The position numbers were made by a program, and so were the translations under genes. Below, in pieces: positions 35,959 to 47,629 of a stretch of DNA of 64,000 bases (its first letter is position 1; each line of letters opens with the position of its first letter). Below the pieces are notes generated by a model. The model worked only from the letters and a program-made list of their open reading frames with translations, did not search any database and was not told where the DNA came from. The stretch comes from Oceanobacillus jeddahensis. Its GTDB lineage: Bacteria > Bacillota > Bacilli > Bacillales > Amphibacillaceae. The stretch spans positions 806,001 to 870,000 of the forward strand of contig NZ_CCDM010000002.1 in NCBI RefSeq assembly GCF_000750635.1, in the 5' to 3' direction.

Positions 35959-38900
35959 ATGAGTATTTCCAAGCAAGAAAAAATGAGATTATTACTTGAG
36001 CAAATTCAACTGTCTGAAACATCGGTTCAAACGTATTTTGCTTCAAGTTATTTAGAAAAAGTAGAAGTCTATAAGCAAGAAAAAAAATGGCATTTCTATA
36101 TTCATCTGGAAGATGTTCTTCCTTTTGATGAATATTTATATTTATACCAATCCTTGCAAAAAAGCTTTTCCTCGATTGCCGAGAAGGTAGAGTTGACATT
36201 ACATACAGATAATAAACAATGTAATGAAAAAGATATTGGCGTTTATTGGAAGCATTTTTTAGCAACAACCAACATTTCTCCAGCATATCAGGAGATGGTG
36301 ATGCAGCAGACGCCCCGGGTTGTGGAAAATAAAATTATGTTAACTTCAAGAAATGAAACGGAATCTAATATTTTGAAAAAAAGACTTGAGCCAGCATTCA
36401 GCCAATTTTGCTATCAAATTGGATCAAGACCTTATTCTATAGAATTAGAAGTAAAGGAAGATCAAAACGAAATGCAAGCTTTCCAGGATAATAAAGCGAA
36501 AGAAGATCAGGCGCTTGTCCAAAAAACAGTTCAAGAAAAGGAAAAACGGGATAAAGAAAAAGATACGCCTGTTAGTCAGCCGCTGGCAATTGGTTATAAA
36601 ATTCAAGATGAACCGGCCGAGATGAATCAAATTTTAGAAGAAGAAAGAAGAATCACTGTACAAGGTTATGTGTTTGATGCGGAGATCAGAGAGTTGCGAT
36701 CAGGACGCAGTCTTTTAATTATTAAAGCAACAGACTATACAGATTCTCTACAAATTAAAATGTTCTCTAAAGGTGATGAAGACGTCAATAAGTTTCAATC
36801 TGTTAAAAAAGGGATGTGGGTCAAAGCTCGCGGCAGCATTCAAACAGATATGTATACGAATGAACTGGCAATGATGGCAAAGGATATTCATGAAGTGCAA
36901 GTAAGAGAGAAGCAAGATGAAGCGCCGGAGGATGAAAAAAGAGCAGAGCTGCACGCACATACGACAATGAGTCAAATGGATGCAGTGGTTTCTCCAGATG
37001 CTTTGGTGGAACAAGCTGCTAAATGGGGGCATCCTGCTGTAGCTATTACAGACCATGCTGGTGTGCAAGGTTTCCCTGACGCTTACTATGCAGGGAAAAA
37101 ACATGGTATCAAAGTACTCTACGGTGTAGAAGCGAATCTTGTCGATGACGGTGTTCCAATTGCTTACAATGAAAGTGACCAGCTCCTGAAAGATGCGAAT
37201 TATATTGTGTTTGACGTGGAAACAACCGGGCTTTCTGCAGTATACGATACAATCATTGAATTAGCTGCCGTAAAGGTACACAATGGTGAGATTATTGATC
37301 GATTTGAGTCTTTTGCTAATCCGCATCACCCACTGTCTGAGACAACAACAAATTTAACCGGTATTACCGATGATATGGTCAAGGATGCTCCAGAAGTAAG
37401 TGATGTTCTAAAAGATTTTCATGCTTGGATGGGGGAAGATATTTTAGTAGCGCATAATGCAAGTTTCGATATGGGATTTTTAAATCAAGGCTTTAAACGA
37501 ATTGGCTATGAAAAAGCGGCTAATCCAGTCATTGATACATTAGAATTAGCAAGATTTTTAATTACAGAACTCAAAAATCATCGTTTAAATACATTATGTA
37601 AGCATTTAGGGATTGAATTGACACAGCATCACCGTGCCATTTATGACGCAGAAGCTACAGGCTACCTATTGTGGAACCTGGTCCAGAAATTAATAGAAAG
37701 AGAAATTACCAACCATCAGGACTTAAATAATCATATGGGAGAAAACAACGCTTATCAGCGCTCCAGACCTTTTCACTGTACGATCTTAGCGCAGACGCAG
37801 GAAGGATTGAAAAATTTATATAAGATTGTGTCCCATGCACATATTGATTATTTCTATCGTGAGCCGAGACTGCCGAGGTCTGTCTTGAAAAAATATCGTA
37901 AAGGACTATTAATTGGGACTGCTTGTGATAAAGGAGAAGTCTTTGAAACGATGATGCAAAAATCAGAGGAAGAAGCAGAGCAGGTTGCTGAATTCTACGA
38001 CTATATTGAAGTACAGCCGCCTAAAAACTATGTCCATTTAGTAGAAAAGGATTTAGTACAAAACGAGGCGCAAGTAGTAGATATATTACGGAAACTTGTA
38101 AACCTGGGAGAACAGATGAATAAGCCGGTAACAGCGACTGGAAATGTACACTATCTGCAAGATTTTGATAAACAGTATCGTCAAATATTAATTGCCTCCC
38201 AAGCTGGTAATCCATTGAATAGGCAAACATTGCCGGACACACCTTTTAGAACAACGAGTGAGATGCTTGAGGCTTTCTCTTTTTTAGGAAAAGAAAAAGC
38301 AAAAGAAATCGTTATTCAAAATACACAGCAATTGGCTGACAGTATCGAGGATATCTCACCAATTCAAGATGGATTGTTTACACCAAACATTGAAGGCGCG
38401 GAGCAGGATATGCGTGACTTATGTTACGATATGGCAAAAAAAGTATATGGCGAGCCAATACCAGAAATTGTTAGCAAACGTCTGGAAACGGAATTAGAAA
38501 GTATTATCGGAAATGGATTTGCGGTAATTTATTTAATTTCCCATAAGCTGGTTAAAAAATCATTGGATGATGGCTACCTTGTAGGTTCCCGGGGCTCTGT
38601 CGGATCTTCCTTCGTTGCTACGATGACTGAAATTACAGAAGTTAACCCGCTTCCTCCACATTATGTTTGTCCAAGCTGCAAACACTCTGAGTTCTTTACA
38701 GATGGTTCTGTAGCGAGCGGTTTTGATTTGGAAGATAAAAATTGTCCGGAATGCGGTACAGCACTTGTAAAGGATGGACAGGATATTCCTTTTGAAACGT
38801 TCTTAGGCTTTAAAGGGGATAAGGTTCCGGATATTGACTTGAACTTCTCAGGAGATTATCAGCCGCGTGCCCATAACTATACAAAGGATTTGTTTGGGAT

Positions 38901-40248
38901 CGACAATGTATACCGGGCGGGAACTATAGGAACTGTAGCTGAAAAAACAGCTTATGGTTATGTGAAGGGTTATGCTTCCGACCATCAGCTTGTTTATAAA
39001 AATGCAGAGATTGACCGTCTTGTGCAAGGCTGTACTGGGGTTAAAAGAACAACTGGACAGCATCCCGGGGGGATTATTGTTGTTCCCGATGATAAAGAAA
39101 TTTATGATTTTACACCAATCCAATTCCCGGCAGATGACCGGAATAGTGAATGGCGGACAACGCATTTTGATTTCCATTCGATTCACGATAATCTGCTGAA
39201 GTTGGATATACTTGGACACGATGATCCCACCGTTATCCGTATGCTGCAGGATTTAAGCGGGATCGATCCTAAGACCATACCGACAGATGATGAAGAGGTT
39301 ATGAAAATCTTTGGTGGAACAGAATCGTTAGGTGTTACTCCGGAGCAGATCCAGTGTAAAACAGGAACGCTGGGAGTACCTGAATTCGGTACAAAATTTG
39401 TCCGGCAGATGCTGGAAGATACAAAGCCGAAGACATTTGCAGAATTGTTAATTATATCTGGTTTGTCTCATGGTACAGACGTATGGCTTGGAAACGCACA
39501 GGAGCTTATTAATGATGGCATCTGTCAGCTTCCGGACGTTATCGGCTGTCGTGATGATATTATGGTGTATTTAATGCATAAAGGGTTAGAACCTTCCTTA
39601 GCATTTAATATCATGGAGTTTGTCCGTAAAGGTAAAGGGTTGAAGGATGAATGGATCGAGGAAATGAAGAAAAATAATGTACCTGACTGGTATATTGAAT
39701 CTTGTAAGAAAATCAAATACATGTTCCCGAAAGCCCATGCGGCAGCCTATGTTTTAATGGCCGTACGGATTGCTTATTTCAAAGTACATCATCCGATTCT
39801 TTTTTATGCGGCATATTTTACCGTCCGCGCAGATGATTTTGAATTAGATACAATGATTAAAGGCTCAGATGCTATCCGTAAACGTATGGAAGAAATTAAT
39901 TATAAAGGCAATGATGCATCACCAAAAGAAAAAAACTTGCTCACAGTGTTAGAAATTTCTTTAGAAATGTGTGAACGGGGCCTGTCCTTTAAAAAAGTAG
40001 ATTTATATAAATCAAGCGCAACTGAATTTATCGTTGACGGTGATTCTTTACTACCGCCTTTTAATGCAGTAGATGGATTAGGTACGAATGCTGCTTTAAA
40101 CATTGTGAAAGCACGTGAAGAAGGCGAATTTTTATCCAAAGAAGATTTAAGAGAAAGAAGTAAGATCTCTAAAACGGTACTAGAGTATTTAGATAATCAT
40201 GGATGTTTAGAAGGAATGGAAGAGAAAAATCAACTTTCCTTATTTTAG
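35959..40248 (+). CDS. polC: DNA polymerase III PolC-type alpha subunit
   Basis: PolC is the Gram-positive replicative polymerase with built-in proofreading. The 1429-residue product has an OB-fold (about 230-310), a PHP domain ([15 protein letters not shown]) split by the DEDD exonuclease ([20 protein letters not shown]), the polymerase core, and a zinc-finger-like CPSC/CPEC pair near residue 905-935. The C-terminus ends KNQLSLF, a beta-clamp-binding type peptide. SD TTGGAGGG precedes the ATG. Confidence 0.98.
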   Translation: MSISKQEKMRLLLEQIQLSETSVQTYFASSYLEKVEVYKQEKKWHFYIHLEDVLPFDEYLYLYQSLQKSFSSIAEKVELTLHTDNKQCNEKDIGVYWKHFLATTNISPAYQEMVMQQTPRVVENKIMLTSRNETESNILKKRLEPAFSQFCYQIGSRPYSIELEVKEDQNEMQAFQDNKAKEDQALVQKTVQEKEKRDKEKDTPVSQPLAIGYKIQDEPAEMNQILEEERRITVQGYVFDAEIRELRSGRSLLIIKATDYTDSLQIKMFSKGDEDVNKFQSVKKGMWVKARGSIQTDMYTNELAMMAKDIHEVQVREKQDEAPEDEKRAELHAHTTMSQMDAVVSPDALVEQAAKWGHPAVAITDHAGVQGFPDAYYAGKKHGIKVLYGVEANLVDDGVPIAYNESDQLLKDANYIVFDVETTGLSAVYDTIIELAAVKVHNGEIIDRFESFANPHHPLSETTTNLTGITDDMVKDAPEVSDVLKDFHAWMGEDILVAHNASFDMGFLNQGFKRIGYEKAANPVIDTLELARFLITELKNHRLNTLCKHLGIELTQHHRAIYDAEATGYLLWNLVQKLIEREITNHQDLNNHMGENNAYQRSRPFHCTILAQTQEGLKNLYKIVSHAHIDYFYREPRLPRSVLKKYRKGLLIGTACDKGEVFETMMQKSEEEAEQVAEFYDYIEVQPPKNYVHLVEKDLVQNEAQVVDILRKLVNLGEQMNKPVTATGNVHYLQDFDKQYRQILIASQAGNPLNRQTLPDTPFRTTSEMLEAFSFLGKEKAKEIVIQNTQQLADSIEDISPIQDGLFTPNIEGAEQDMRDLCYDMAKKVYGEPIPEIVSKRLETELESIIGNGFAVIYLISHKLVKKSLDDGYLVGSRGSVGSSFVATMTEITEVNPLPPHYVCPSCKHSEFFTDGSVASGFDLEDKNCPECGTALVKDGQDIPFETFLGFKGDKVPDIDLNFSGDYQPRAHNYTKDLFGIDNVYRAGTIGTVAEKTAYGYVKGYASDHQLVYKNAEIDRLVQGCTGVKRTTGQHPGGIIVVPDDKEIYDFTPIQFPADDRNSEWRTTHFDFHSIHDNLLKLDILGHDDPTVIRMLQDLSGIDPKTIPTDDEEVMKIFGGTESLGVTPEQIQCKTGTLGVPEFGTKFVRQMLEDTKPKTFAELLIISGLSHGTDVWLGNAQELINDGICQLPDVIGCRDDIMVYLMHKGLEPSLAFNIMEFVRKGKGLKDEWIEEMKKNNVPDWYIESCKKIKYMFPKAHAAAYVLMAVRIAYFKVHHPILFYAAYFTVRADDFELDTMIKGSDAIRKRMEEINYKGNDASPKEKNLLTVLEISLEMCERGLSFKKVDLYKSSATEFIVDGDSLLPPFNAVDGLGTNAALNIVKAREEGEFLSKEDLRERSKISKTVLEYLDNHGCLEGMEEKNQLSLF

Positions 40249-40340
40249 ATAAGAAAATACGCGCATAAAGCCTTTTGTTTTTGGAAAAACTATAGGAAAT
40301 GACATGGCTTTAAAAAGCGTTGAAGTCTTGGTTTGATGGT

Positions 40341-40369
40341 TTGCAAAGGGCTATAGAATATGCTATACT
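40341..40369 (+). promoter_or_regulatory. Sigma-A promoter of the rimP-nusA-infB operon
   Basis: TTGCAA (40341-40346), a 17-base spacer and TATACT (40364-40369). It is the only strong promoter between polC and rimP and leaves a leader of about 320 bases. Confidence 0.75.
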
Positions 40370-40403
40370 ATTTTTTGTTAGAATGTTCGATATGTACGAA
40401 TGT

Positions 40404-40433
40404 AAAGAGTGGGTGTATGCCCACTCTTTATTC
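40404..40433 (+). terminator. Leader hairpin 1 of the rimP operon
   Basis: A perfect 10 bp stem, AAAGAGTGGG with CCCACTCTTT around TGTATG, about 30 bases into the transcript. Only a weak T-run (ATTC) follows, so it may be a leader structure more than a full terminator. Confidence 0.55.
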
Positions 40434-40624
40434 ATACCTCGCCTAAAAAAACTTGGCAAGCCAAGCTGAAGGTGCAGGATTGATCGACTTTGTTGCACGT
40501 ATACTATAGACCGTAAAATTTCAGCTACACCAAAGTCATTTCTTTGGGACGTGACCACTTATTCCATTGAAAACATCCGCTGAATTTTTATTCTTTTCTA
40601 TAGTGCAAACAAGACTCTCTGCTT

Positions 40625-40652
40625 CCCCCGCCATATTTTAGGCAGGGGTTTT
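40625..40652 (+). terminator. Leader terminator (attenuator) before rimP
   Basis: CCCCCGCC pairs with GGCAGGGG (one mismatch) around ATATTTTA, followed by TTTT. It lies 45 bases before the rimP start. In B. subtilis a NusA-dependent terminator in this leader lets NusA control its own operon (established there); the same is inferred here. Confidence 0.65.
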
Positions 40653-40696
40653 ATATTGAGTGAAGGCGTAAGGACATGGTTAAAGGAGGTTTACAC

Positions 40697-41167
40697 TTGA
40701 GTTCCAATATAATTGATATAACAACCGAATTAGTTCATCCAATCTTAGAAGAGAAAAATTTAGAATTAGTGGACATTGATTATGTGAAAGAGGGAAAAAA
40801 CTGGTTTCTACGTGTTTATATCGATAAAGAAGGCGGTATTGACATTGTAGAATGCGGAGAAGTCTCTGAGCAGTTAAGTGAAAAACTGGATGAGGCTGAT
40901 CCAATTAAAGAAGCTTATTTTCTAGAAGTATCTTCTCCTGGAGTTGAGAAACCATTAAAAACGATGGAAGACTTGAAAAAGAACATTGGAAAGAATGTTT
41001 TTGTAAAGTTATATGAAAAAATTGATGGTGAAAAAGCATTTGAAGGTATTTTACAAAATGTGGAGAATGATAAACTCTTTATTGAATACAAAATAAAAAC
41101 AAGAAAGAAAATCGTAGAAATACCTTATGAAAAAGTTGCAAAAGCAAGACTAGCAGTCATGTTTTAA
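40697..41167 (+). CDS. rimP: Ribosome maturation factor RimP
   Basis: RimP assists 30S subunit assembly. The 156-residue product has ELVDIDYVKEGKNWFLRVYI and the SSPGVEKPLK motif, followed by an SH3-like C-domain. I chose TTG at 40697, seven bases behind AAAGGAGGT. An in-frame ATG at 40676 lies before that SD and is rejected. Confidence 0.95.
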   Translation: MSSNIIDITTELVHPILEEKNLELVDIDYVKEGKNWFLRVYIDKEGGIDIVECGEVSEQLSEKLDEADPIKEAYFLEVSSPGVEKPLKTMEDLKKNIGKNVFVKLYEKIDGEKAFEGILQNVENDKLFIEYKIKTRKKIVEIPYEKVAKARLAVMF

Positions 41168-41188
41168 ATAAAAGGGGGAAAAGAAAAA

Positions 41189-42292
41189 GTGAGCACGCAG
41201 TTGTTTGATGCGATTGATCATTTAGCAAAAGAAAAAGGGATAGACAAAGACATTTTGATGGAAGCGTTAGAAGCAGCACTTATTTCTGCTTATAAGAAAA
41301 ATTTTAAGTCTGCATCGAATGTCCGGGTAGAGTTGAATGAAACTACTGGAAAGATGGCTGTTTTTGCAAGAAAAACAATTGTTGAAAATGTAGACGATTC
41401 CCAATTAGAAATATCTCTTGATGAGGCCAAAAGTATTAATCCAAATTATGAAGTGGATGATGTTATCGAAGTAGAAGTAACACCGAAAGACTTTGGACGT
41501 ATTGCAGCACAGGCTGCAAAACAAGTTGTTACACAGCGAGTACGTGAGGCAGAACGCGGCGTAATTTTCTCTGAATATATTGATAGAGAAGAAGATGTTA
41601 TGACAGGAATTATTCAGCGTAAGGATTCACGTTTTATCTATGTAAATCTAGGGAAAATTGAAGCAAAGTTGGCAGAGGCAGAACAGATGCCAACAGAAGA
41701 ATATCATATTCATGATCGTTTGAAAGTGTATGTAACAAAGGTTGAGAATACAAGCAAAGGACCACAAATTTATATTTCCCGTTCTCATCCTGGTTTGTTA
41801 AAACGGTTATTTGAAATGGAAGTTCCAGAAATTTATGATGGAATTGTTGAAATTAAATCTGTTTCCCGTGAAGCTGGGGACCGTTCTAAAATTTCTGTTC
41901 ATGCACCAGATCCAGAGATCGATCCAGTAGGTTCTTGTGTAGGACAAAAAGGGCAGCGTGTTCAAGCAATTGTAACAGAATTAAAAGGTGAAAAAATTGA
42001 TATCGTGGAATGGTCTGAGGACCCTGTCGTATATGTATCAAACGCATTAAGCCCTTCCAAAGTATTAAAAGTATTTGTTGATGAGGAAGACAAAGCAACG
42101 ACAGTCGTTGTTCCAGATTATCAATTATCACTGGCAATTGGTAAAAGAGGCCAGAATGCGCGTCTAGCTGCTAAGCTTACAGGCTGGAAAATCGATATTA
42201 AAAGCGAATCAGATGCAAGAGCAGAAGGTTTGCTAGATGACGTAGAGTTAGAAGAAGCTTATTCTGACAACGATGAAGATTTGTTTGAATAA
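41189..42292 (+). CDS. nusA: Transcription termination/antitermination factor NusA
   Basis: NusA binds RNA polymerase and modulates pausing, termination and antitermination. The 367-residue product has an N-terminal polymerase-binding domain, an S1 domain (about 135-200) and two KH domains ([35 protein letters not shown]), then an acidic tail. It starts with GTG after AAAGGGGGA. It may feed back on its leader terminator. Confidence 0.98.
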   Translation: MSTQLFDAIDHLAKEKGIDKDILMEALEAALISAYKKNFKSASNVRVELNETTGKMAVFARKTIVENVDDSQLEISLDEAKSINPNYEVDDVIEVEVTPKDFGRIAAQAAKQVVTQRVREAERGVIFSEYIDREEDVMTGIIQRKDSRFIYVNLGKIEAKLAEAEQMPTEEYHIHDRLKVYVTKVENTSKGPQIYISRSHPGLLKRLFEMEVPEIYDGIVEIKSVSREAGDRSKISVHAPDPEIDPVGSCVGQKGQRVQAIVTELKGEKIDIVEWSEDPVVYVSNALSPSKVLKVFVDEEDKATTVVVPDYQLSLAIGKRGQNARLAAKLTGWKIDIKSESDARAEGLLDDVELEEAYSDNDEDLFE

Positions 42293-42305
42293 GGAGGTAT
42301 TTCAC

Positions 42306-42575
42306 TTGGCTAAAAAGAAAAAAATACCAGAAAGAAAATGTGTTATTACAAATGAAATGAAGCCTAAAAAAGAATTAATCCGCATTGTCCGGAACAAAGA
42401 AGGGGAAGTGTTCGTTGATGAAACTGGTAAGAAAAACGGACGTGGAGCTTACCTTTCCAAGGATAAGTCTGTGATTGAACAGGCACGGAAAACCAATGCG
42501 CTTAATAAAACCTTGAATGCAGAAGTAAGTCCAACAATCTACGATGAGTTAGAAGCTTTAGTAGAGGGAGAATGA
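42306..42575 (+). CDS. rnpM: RNase P modulator RnpM (YlxR)
   Basis: YlxR/RnpM is a small RNA-binding protein shown in B. subtilis to bind RNase P RNA and modulate its activity. The 89-residue product has RKCVITNEMKPKKELIRIVR and GRGAYLSKD, the family hallmarks. TTG start at 42306, behind AAGGAGG; a start at 42273 inside nusA is rejected. Confidence 0.93.
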   Translation: MAKKKKIPERKCVITNEMKPKKELIRIVRNKEGEVFVDETGKKNGRGAYLSKDKSVIEQARKTNALNKTLNAEVSPTIYDELEALVEGE

Positions 42576-42576
42576 C

Positions 42577-42885
42577 ATGAATCCTAATTATTTAAACATC
42601 ATTGGTCTCGCTGTTAGAGCAGGGAAATGCTCCACAGGGGAAGATAACATTATAAAGGATATTCGCAAAGGCCATGCAAAGCTTGTTTTATTGACTGAAG
42701 ATATTGGGCCGCAAACCAAAAAGAAACTTTCAGATAAATGTACCTCATACAATATCCCATATCGATTTATTGATAATCGTGAGGTTTTATCGAAAGCGAT
42801 TGGCAAAGAACAACGTGTAGCTATAGCAATATTAGATGCAGGTTTTGCAAAAAAACTCCTTTCTTTATTAACAAAGAAAGTATAA
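42577..42885 (+). CDS. rplGA: L7Ae-family RNA-binding protein RplGA (YlxQ)
   Basis: YlxQ is a K-turn-binding L7Ae-like protein associated with ribosomes or RNase P RNA; its exact role is unsettled. The 102-residue product has GLAVRAGKCSTGEDNIIKDI and the L7Ae-type core VLLTEDIGPQTKKKL. It starts one base after the rnpM stop, with SD AGGGAG at the end of that gene. Confidence 0.9.
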   Translation: MNPNYLNIIGLAVRAGKCSTGEDNIIKDIRKGHAKLVLLTEDIGPQTKKKLSDKCTSYNIPYRFIDNREVLSKAIGKEQRVAIAILDAGFAKKLLSLLTKKV

Positions 42886-43102
42886 CCCTTTTCGTGAATG
42901 AACTCCCAAGCTATAGATATAGCTATCTGGCTTTGAGTGCCAAACTGAAGAGATTCCGCGTCGTACTTTCGTCAGTGGGCGAATAAACGCAAGTCTCTCA
43001 TGTTTTCGATGGGGAGAGTAAGCATGGTTCCAGATCGTCGTCGCGTGCAAGGGCGCTCTTTAGCTTTTAATTCGTTGGATAAATTAATCCGGGGGTGAAC
43101 GT
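42886..43102. repeat. Repeat-like spacer between rplGA and infB
   Basis: About 217 bases without an ORF. The stretch CTGGCTTTGAGTGCCAAACT resembles the start of the repeat at the cheB-cheW junction, followed by GCGTCGTACTTTCGTC and GCGAATAAACGC segments. It is probably a degraded intergenic repeat, since infB normally follows almost directly. Confidence 0.4.
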
Positions 43103-45202
43103 ATGAGTAAAATACGTGTATATGAATACGCAAAGAAAAACAATGTAGCAAGTAAGGAAGTCATTCAATTTTTAAAAGACAAGAGTGTGGAAGTTTCCAA
43201 TCATATGTCTACGATTTCTGAGAAAGAAGTTAAACAATTGGATGAAAAATTTAATCCGCAAACAAAACAAGATAATAAGAATGATCAGGCAAATACGAAT
43301 AAGCAACAGAAGGATAAAAAAGCATCCAATCATAAATCGAATGCGAATCAGCATGGAAAGAAAGATAATCCTAAAAATAAAAAACAAAAATCCTCTAAAA
43401 AAGGTAAACAACATCAACCACAAAAGGGGCAGTCATTAGTGAAAGAGACTCCAAGTAAAATTACGTACCATGGTACATTAACTGTACAAGATTTAGCAGA
43501 TAAACTTCACAAAGAGCCGGCAGAATTGATCAAAAAATTAATGTTTATGGGTGTTATGGCTACAAAAAATCAGGACCTTGATGATGAGGCTATTGAATTA
43601 ATTTGTGAAGAATATAATGTAGAAGTAGAAAAAGAAATTATATTGGAAGATACAGACCTGGATAAATATATTGAAGAAGATGATCCGGATAAATTAGAAG
43701 AGCGTCCAGCTGTTGTTACCATTATGGGACACGTAGACCACGGAAAAACAACCTTATTAGATGCGATTCGTCATACGAAGGTAACAGCTGGTGAAGCTGG
43801 CGGAATTACGCAGCATATCGGTGCTTATCAAGTGGAAAATGATGGGAAGAAAATTACATTTTTAGATACACCAGGTCACGCTGCATTTACAAGTATGCGT
43901 TCCCGGGGTGCTCAAGTAACGGATATTGCTATTTTAGTTGTTGCTGCAGATGATGGAGTTATGCCGCAAACCATTGAAGCAATTAACCATGCAAAAGCTG
44001 CAGAAGTACCAATTATCGTTGCAGTTAATAAAATGGATAAAGAAGGTGCCAATCCAGATCGTGTCATGCAGGAATTAACAGAGCACGAATTAATCCCTGA
44101 GGACTGGGGTGGCAGCACTATCTTTGTTAATCTTTCAGCAATTAAAGGAGAAGGTATTGATGATCTGCTTGAAATGATTTTATTAGTTGCAGAAGTAGAA
44201 GAATTAAAGGCAAATCAAGATGCAAAAGCTTTCGGTACGGTAATTGATGCACAATTAGATAAAGGCCGGGGTTCTGTTGCCACACTCCTTGTACAAAATG
44301 GAACGTTGCATGTGGGAGACCCACTTGTTGTTGGAAGTACGTACGGGAAAGTGCGTGCCATGGTAAATGACATTGGTCAACGTGTAACAGAAGTGGGTCC
44401 ATCAGCTCCAGTTGAAATTACAGGTTTACAAGATGTACCTCAGGCCGGAGATCAATTTCTTGCGTTTTCAGATGAGAAAAAAGCTCGTCAAATCGGAATA
44501 GCCCGTCAACAAAAGAAAATTGATGAAAGCCGTGGCGGTCAAACTACTGTCAGCTTAGACGATTTATTTGAACAGATTAAACAAGGTGAAATGAAAGAAT
44601 TAAATATTATTGTCAAAGCGGATGTTCAAGGTTCTGTGGAAGCTTTAGCTGCTTCACTGCGCAAAATTGAAGTAGAGGGCGTTAATATTAAAATAATTCA
44701 TACTGGTGTTGGAGCGATTAAAGAATCTGATATTATCCTTGCTTCTGCATCAAATGCAATTGTTATTGGCTTCAATGTTCGTCCGGATACAAATGCGAAA
44801 AGAGCTGCAGAATCTGAAAAAATTGATTTGCGTCTTCACCGTGTGATTTATAGTGCTATTGAAGAAATTGAAGCAGCAATGAAAGGGCTTCTGGATCCAG
44901 AGTATCAAGAAAAAGTCATTGGCCAAGCAGAAGTTCGTGAAACATTTAAAGTATCACGTATCGGTACGATTGCAGGAAGCTATATAACAGATGGTAAAAT
45001 TACCAGAGATTCCAGTGTCCGTTTAATTCGTGATGGTGTTGTTCTTTATGAAGGCGGCTTGCTTGCATTGAAACGCTTTAAGGATGATGTGAAAGAAGTC
45101 CAGCAAAATTATGAATGTGGTATCACATTATCAAACTTCAACGATATTAAAGAAGGCGACATTATTGAAGCCTATGTAATGGAAGAAATTGAAAGAAAAT
45201 GA
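43103..45202 (+). CDS. infB: Translation initiation factor IF-2
   Basis: IF-2 brings fMet-tRNA to the ribosome and promotes subunit joining. The 699-residue product has an N-terminal IF2_N motif ([20 protein letters not shown]), a Lys/Asn/Gln-rich low-complexity linker (about 50-110) and the G domain ([18 protein letters not shown]), then domains II-IV. SD CGGGGGTG precedes the ATG. It overlaps ylxP by four bases. Confidence 0.98.
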   Translation: MSKIRVYEYAKKNNVASKEVIQFLKDKSVEVSNHMSTISEKEVKQLDEKFNPQTKQDNKNDQANTNKQQKDKKASNHKSNANQHGKKDNPKNKKQKSSKKGKQHQPQKGQSLVKETPSKITYHGTLTVQDLADKLHKEPAELIKKLMFMGVMATKNQDLDDEAIELICEEYNVEVEKEIILEDTDLDKYIEEDDPDKLEERPAVVTIMGHVDHGKTTLLDAIRHTKVTAGEAGGITQHIGAYQVENDGKKITFLDTPGHAAFTSMRSRGAQVTDIAILVVAADDGVMPQTIEAINHAKAAEVPIIVAVNKMDKEGANPDRVMQELTEHELIPEDWGGSTIFVNLSAIKGEGIDDLLEMILLVAEVEELKANQDAKAFGTVIDAQLDKGRGSVATLLVQNGTLHVGDPLVVGSTYGKVRAMVNDIGQRVTEVGPSAPVEITGLQDVPQAGDQFLAFSDEKKARQIGIARQQKKIDESRGGQTTVSLDDLFEQIKQGEMKELNIIVKADVQGSVEALAASLRKIEVEGVNIKIIHTGVGAIKESDIILASASNAIVIGFNVRPDTNAKRAAESEKIDLRLHRVIYSAIEEIEAAMKGLLDPEYQEKVIGQAEVRETFKVSRIGTIAGSYITDGKITRDSSVRLIRDGVVLYEGGLLALKRFKDDVKEVQQNYECGITLSNFNDIKEGDIIEAYVMEEIERK

Positions 45203-45477
45203 TTCTCTATGCAGAAGTAGAATGTATGTTGTATGAAGGGAACTCATTAAAAGCAAAGCGTTCCGTATTAAAACGGATCATAAATAAGTTACGCCAGTCT
45301 TTTAATGTTTCTGTCACAGAGCTTGGTTTTCATGATATGTGGCAACGGACCAAATTGGGGATTGTTATCATTTCAACCGATTATGTGCATGCTGAAAAAG
45401 TAATACAACAAGCTTTAAACACCATTGATTCTTTTTCTGAATTAGAGAGAACAATAACAAATATCGAACGATTATAA
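45199..45477 (+). CDS. ylxP: DUF503 protein YlxP
   Basis: A small conserved protein of unknown biochemical role, always between infB and rbfA in Bacillaceae, possibly linked to ribosome assembly. The 92-residue product has the family pattern [20 protein letters not shown] and [20 protein letters not shown]. It overlaps the end of infB by ATGA. Confidence 0.9.
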   Translation: MILYAEVECMLYEGNSLKAKRSVLKRIINKLRQSFNVSVTELGFHDMWQRTKLGIVIISTDYVHAEKVIQQALNTIDSFSELERTITNIERL

Positions 45478-45510
45478 TGAAAATGCATAGAGCTATGTGA
45501 GGTGAGATAA

Positions 45511-45852
45511 ATGGCTGAATTAAGAGCTCATCGAGTTGCAGAGCAAATGAAAAAAGAGCTGGGTGATATTTTATCCAGAAAAATCAAAGATCCCCGTGTT
45601 GGCTTTGTGACAGTTACCGATGTAGAAGTAACTGGTGATTTGCAACAAGCGAAAGTATTTATTTCGGTATTAGGTGATGAAAAGAAAAAGCAAGAGACAT
45701 TATTGGGTCTTGCAAAAGCGAAAGGGTTTATCCGTTCAGAAATTGGCAAGCGAATTCGTTTGCGCAAAACGCCTGAACTTACCTTTGAATTTGACGAAGC
45801 AATCGAACAAGGTAATCGAATAGACTCTATCTTGAGAGATCTTAATAAGTAA
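45511..45852 (+). CDS. rbfA: Ribosome-binding factor A
   Basis: RbfA helps 16S rRNA 5' processing and 30S maturation. The 113-residue product is a KH-like domain with [20 protein letters not shown] and [30 protein letters not shown] precedes the ATG. In the usual order truB follows at once; here a terminator and a repeat element intervene. Confidence 0.96.
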   Translation: MAELRAHRVAEQMKKELGDILSRKIKDPRVGFVTVTDVEVTGDLQQAKVFISVLGDEKKKQETLLGLAKAKGFIRSEIGKRIRLRKTPELTFEFDEAIEQGNRIDSILRDLNK

Positions 45853-45859
45853 TTTTGAA

Positions 45860-45900
45860 AACTGATCCTTCTGCTTCCTGGCAAGGGGTCAGTTTTTTTA
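45860..45900 (+). terminator. Terminator after rbfA
   Basis: AACTGATCC pairs with GGGTCAGTT (one wobble) across a 17-base loop, followed by six more T. It ends the rimP-rbfA operon. Confidence 0.8.
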
Positions 45901-45910
45901 CTTATAGGTA

Positions 45911-46665
45911 ACTCAACTTTCGCACTTAAGAATAAGCATATATATCTTGCTATCTCAGGATGAACATGTTTTCCAGTATCATGCTCGTTTTTGGTTACAT
46001 ATCCGGCGATTTGGGAATTGGTGATTATGTATAGCTCCGCTCCAGTCAACCACTCCGCTTTCCATGGGGACGGCTTCAGCTAACTTGAAAAGAAACCCGC
46101 TTTTCAAGTGGATCTTCAGCTCGCCCTGTTCCCATAGGAGTCTACGTGGTTGACCTCCGCTTTAATAGGATTCTACAGCGAATGAAAGAAATAACATTTT
46201 GATGCGTTTGACAAAATAGCAGCTTTCGCCTGAAAACCAATTATGACAGCATGGATATGAAATACAAGGAATAGCTTTTTTGTACAGAGAGAAATGATTG
46301 CTGAACATTTTTATCATGCACCACGAAAAATCTCTTCTGTCTGATCTACCTTTTATTTGTTCAGCTATTCCACGTATAGAAGATTTAACTAGCAGAGGCG
46401 GACCGTTTTGACTCCTGAGGGATCAGCACCATCTGAAGATCCACTTTTGCCAAGCGGTCTTCTTGGCAAAAGTTAGCTGAAGAGCGTGCCCCTAGGCAGA
46501 CTAAAGTCGCAACATCCTGGGGTTGGGGCTGCGATTACTCGCCCCACCGAAGAGCTTTTGCGATTACTCACCCCATCGAAAAGAGTTGTTGCAACGTCTG
46601 CACTAGTACGTCCTGGGACTGGGATTACTCGTCCCATCGTAAAGAGTTGTGCGTCGAAAAACTCC
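45911..46665 (+). mobile_element. MITE-like dispersed element, copy 4 (right end altered)
   Basis: The left end ACTCAACTTTCGCACTTAAG matches the family. Both hairpin cores are present (46074-46119 and 46433-46482), with perfect stems. The expected right arm (CAAAACGGTCCGCC and terminal repeat) is missing. Instead there are three degenerate direct repeats of the type GATTACTCGCCCCATCGAAA at about 46535, 46562 and 46622, so the right limit is approximate. No matching target duplication for AGGTA (45906-45910) was found. Confidence 0.7.
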
Positions 46666-46716
46666 CACTGAGTGAAGTTTCGTTTTATGATTTATAACCA
46701 AAGGATGGTGTTTATA

Positions 46717-47604
46717 ATGAATGGTATCTTACCGCTTTGGAAGCCGAAAGGGATGACTTCTTTTGATTGTGTAGCTAAATGCCGGCGTTATTTTAATACA
46801 AAAAAAGTAGGGCATACAGGCACCTTAGATCCGGAAGTTGAGGGAGTTTTGCCTATTTGTCTTGGCAATGCCACCAAGGTTGTTCCCTTCCTGACGGATA
46901 CGAAAAAAGTATATCTCGGTACGGTTGCGTTAGGAACAGCTACGGAAACTGAAGATGCTACAGGGAGTGTTATTGAAGAAAAAAAAGTGGTTGAAATGCC
47001 TACAAAAACAGAGATAGAAGCTGTTTTAGAAGCGTTTAAAGGGGCGATTACTCAAGTACCACCAATGTATTCTGCTGTGAAGGTAAATGGGAAGAAGCTT
47101 TATGAGTATGCGAGAGCAAATGAAGAAGTGGAAAGGCCAAGCAGGGAAGTTTTTATTTATGATTTACAGCTTTTAGCGATAGATGAAAGCAAAAATTCTT
47201 TTGACTTATACGTAGAGTGCTCAAAAGGGACGTATATTAGAACATTATGTGTGGATACTGGTAAAGAATTAGGATACCCAGCACATATGCTTCAATTAGA
47301 ACGTATAAAAACCGGTAGTTTTTCCAAGAAAAATACGGTTACTTTTGCTATGATAGAAGAGGCAGCTGCAAAGAATGAGCAAGCGCAGCTATTACGGCCA
47401 ATTTCAGAAGGATTAAGTCATTTAGTGCATCAAGATGTAGACAATGCATTAAAACTCCGCATCAAAAATGGACAGAAATTAGCTGTTACCGAAGCTCCAG
47501 TGACAAATAATCCGTTTGTATTTACAAACAACGAAGAAGTCTTAGCAATTTATGGAAAGCATCCAGAACAACCAGGTCAAATTAAACCATTAAGGGTATT
47601 CTAA
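46717..47604 (+). CDS. truB: tRNA pseudouridine(55) synthase TruB
   Basis: TruB makes pseudouridine 55 in the T-loop of tRNAs. The 295-residue product starts NGILPLWKPKGMTSFDCV and has the catalytic Asp in GHTGTLDPEVEGVLPI (family usually LATGVL), YSAVKVNGKKLYEYAR and the CSKGTYIRTL motif. ATG at 46717 follows AAAGGATGG; an in-frame ATG at 46672 lies in the repeat edge. A private promoter is likely because a terminator and repeat separate it from rbfA. Confidence 0.96.
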   Translation: MNGILPLWKPKGMTSFDCVAKCRRYFNTKKVGHTGTLDPEVEGVLPICLGNATKVVPFLTDTKKVYLGTVALGTATETEDATGSVIEEKKVVEMPTKTEIEAVLEAFKGAITQVPPMYSAVKVNGKKLYEYARANEEVERPSREVFIYDLQLLAIDESKNSFDLYVECSKGTYIRTLCVDTGKELGYPAHMLQLERIKTGSFSKKNTVTFAMIEEAAAKNEQAQLLRPISEGLSHLVHQDVDNALKLRIKNGQKLAVTEAPVTNNPFVFTNNEEVLAIYGKHPEQPGQIKPLRVF

Positions 47605-47629
47605 CGAAAGAAAGTGCAGGTGTAACAGG

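Noticed and set aside
35808..35999. 63-codon ORF before polC
   Set aside because: No ribosome site, overlaps the polC start in another frame, and directly follows the repeat element; no recognisable family.
45528..46049. 173-codon antisense ORF across rbfA
   Set aside because: Shadow of rbfA continuing through its terminator into the repeat element; not credible.
46486..46671. 61-codon ORF inside the repeat element before truB
   Set aside because: Lies in repeat DNA made of degenerate direct repeats; composition (Arg/Pro/Thr rich) reflects the repeat, not a protein.
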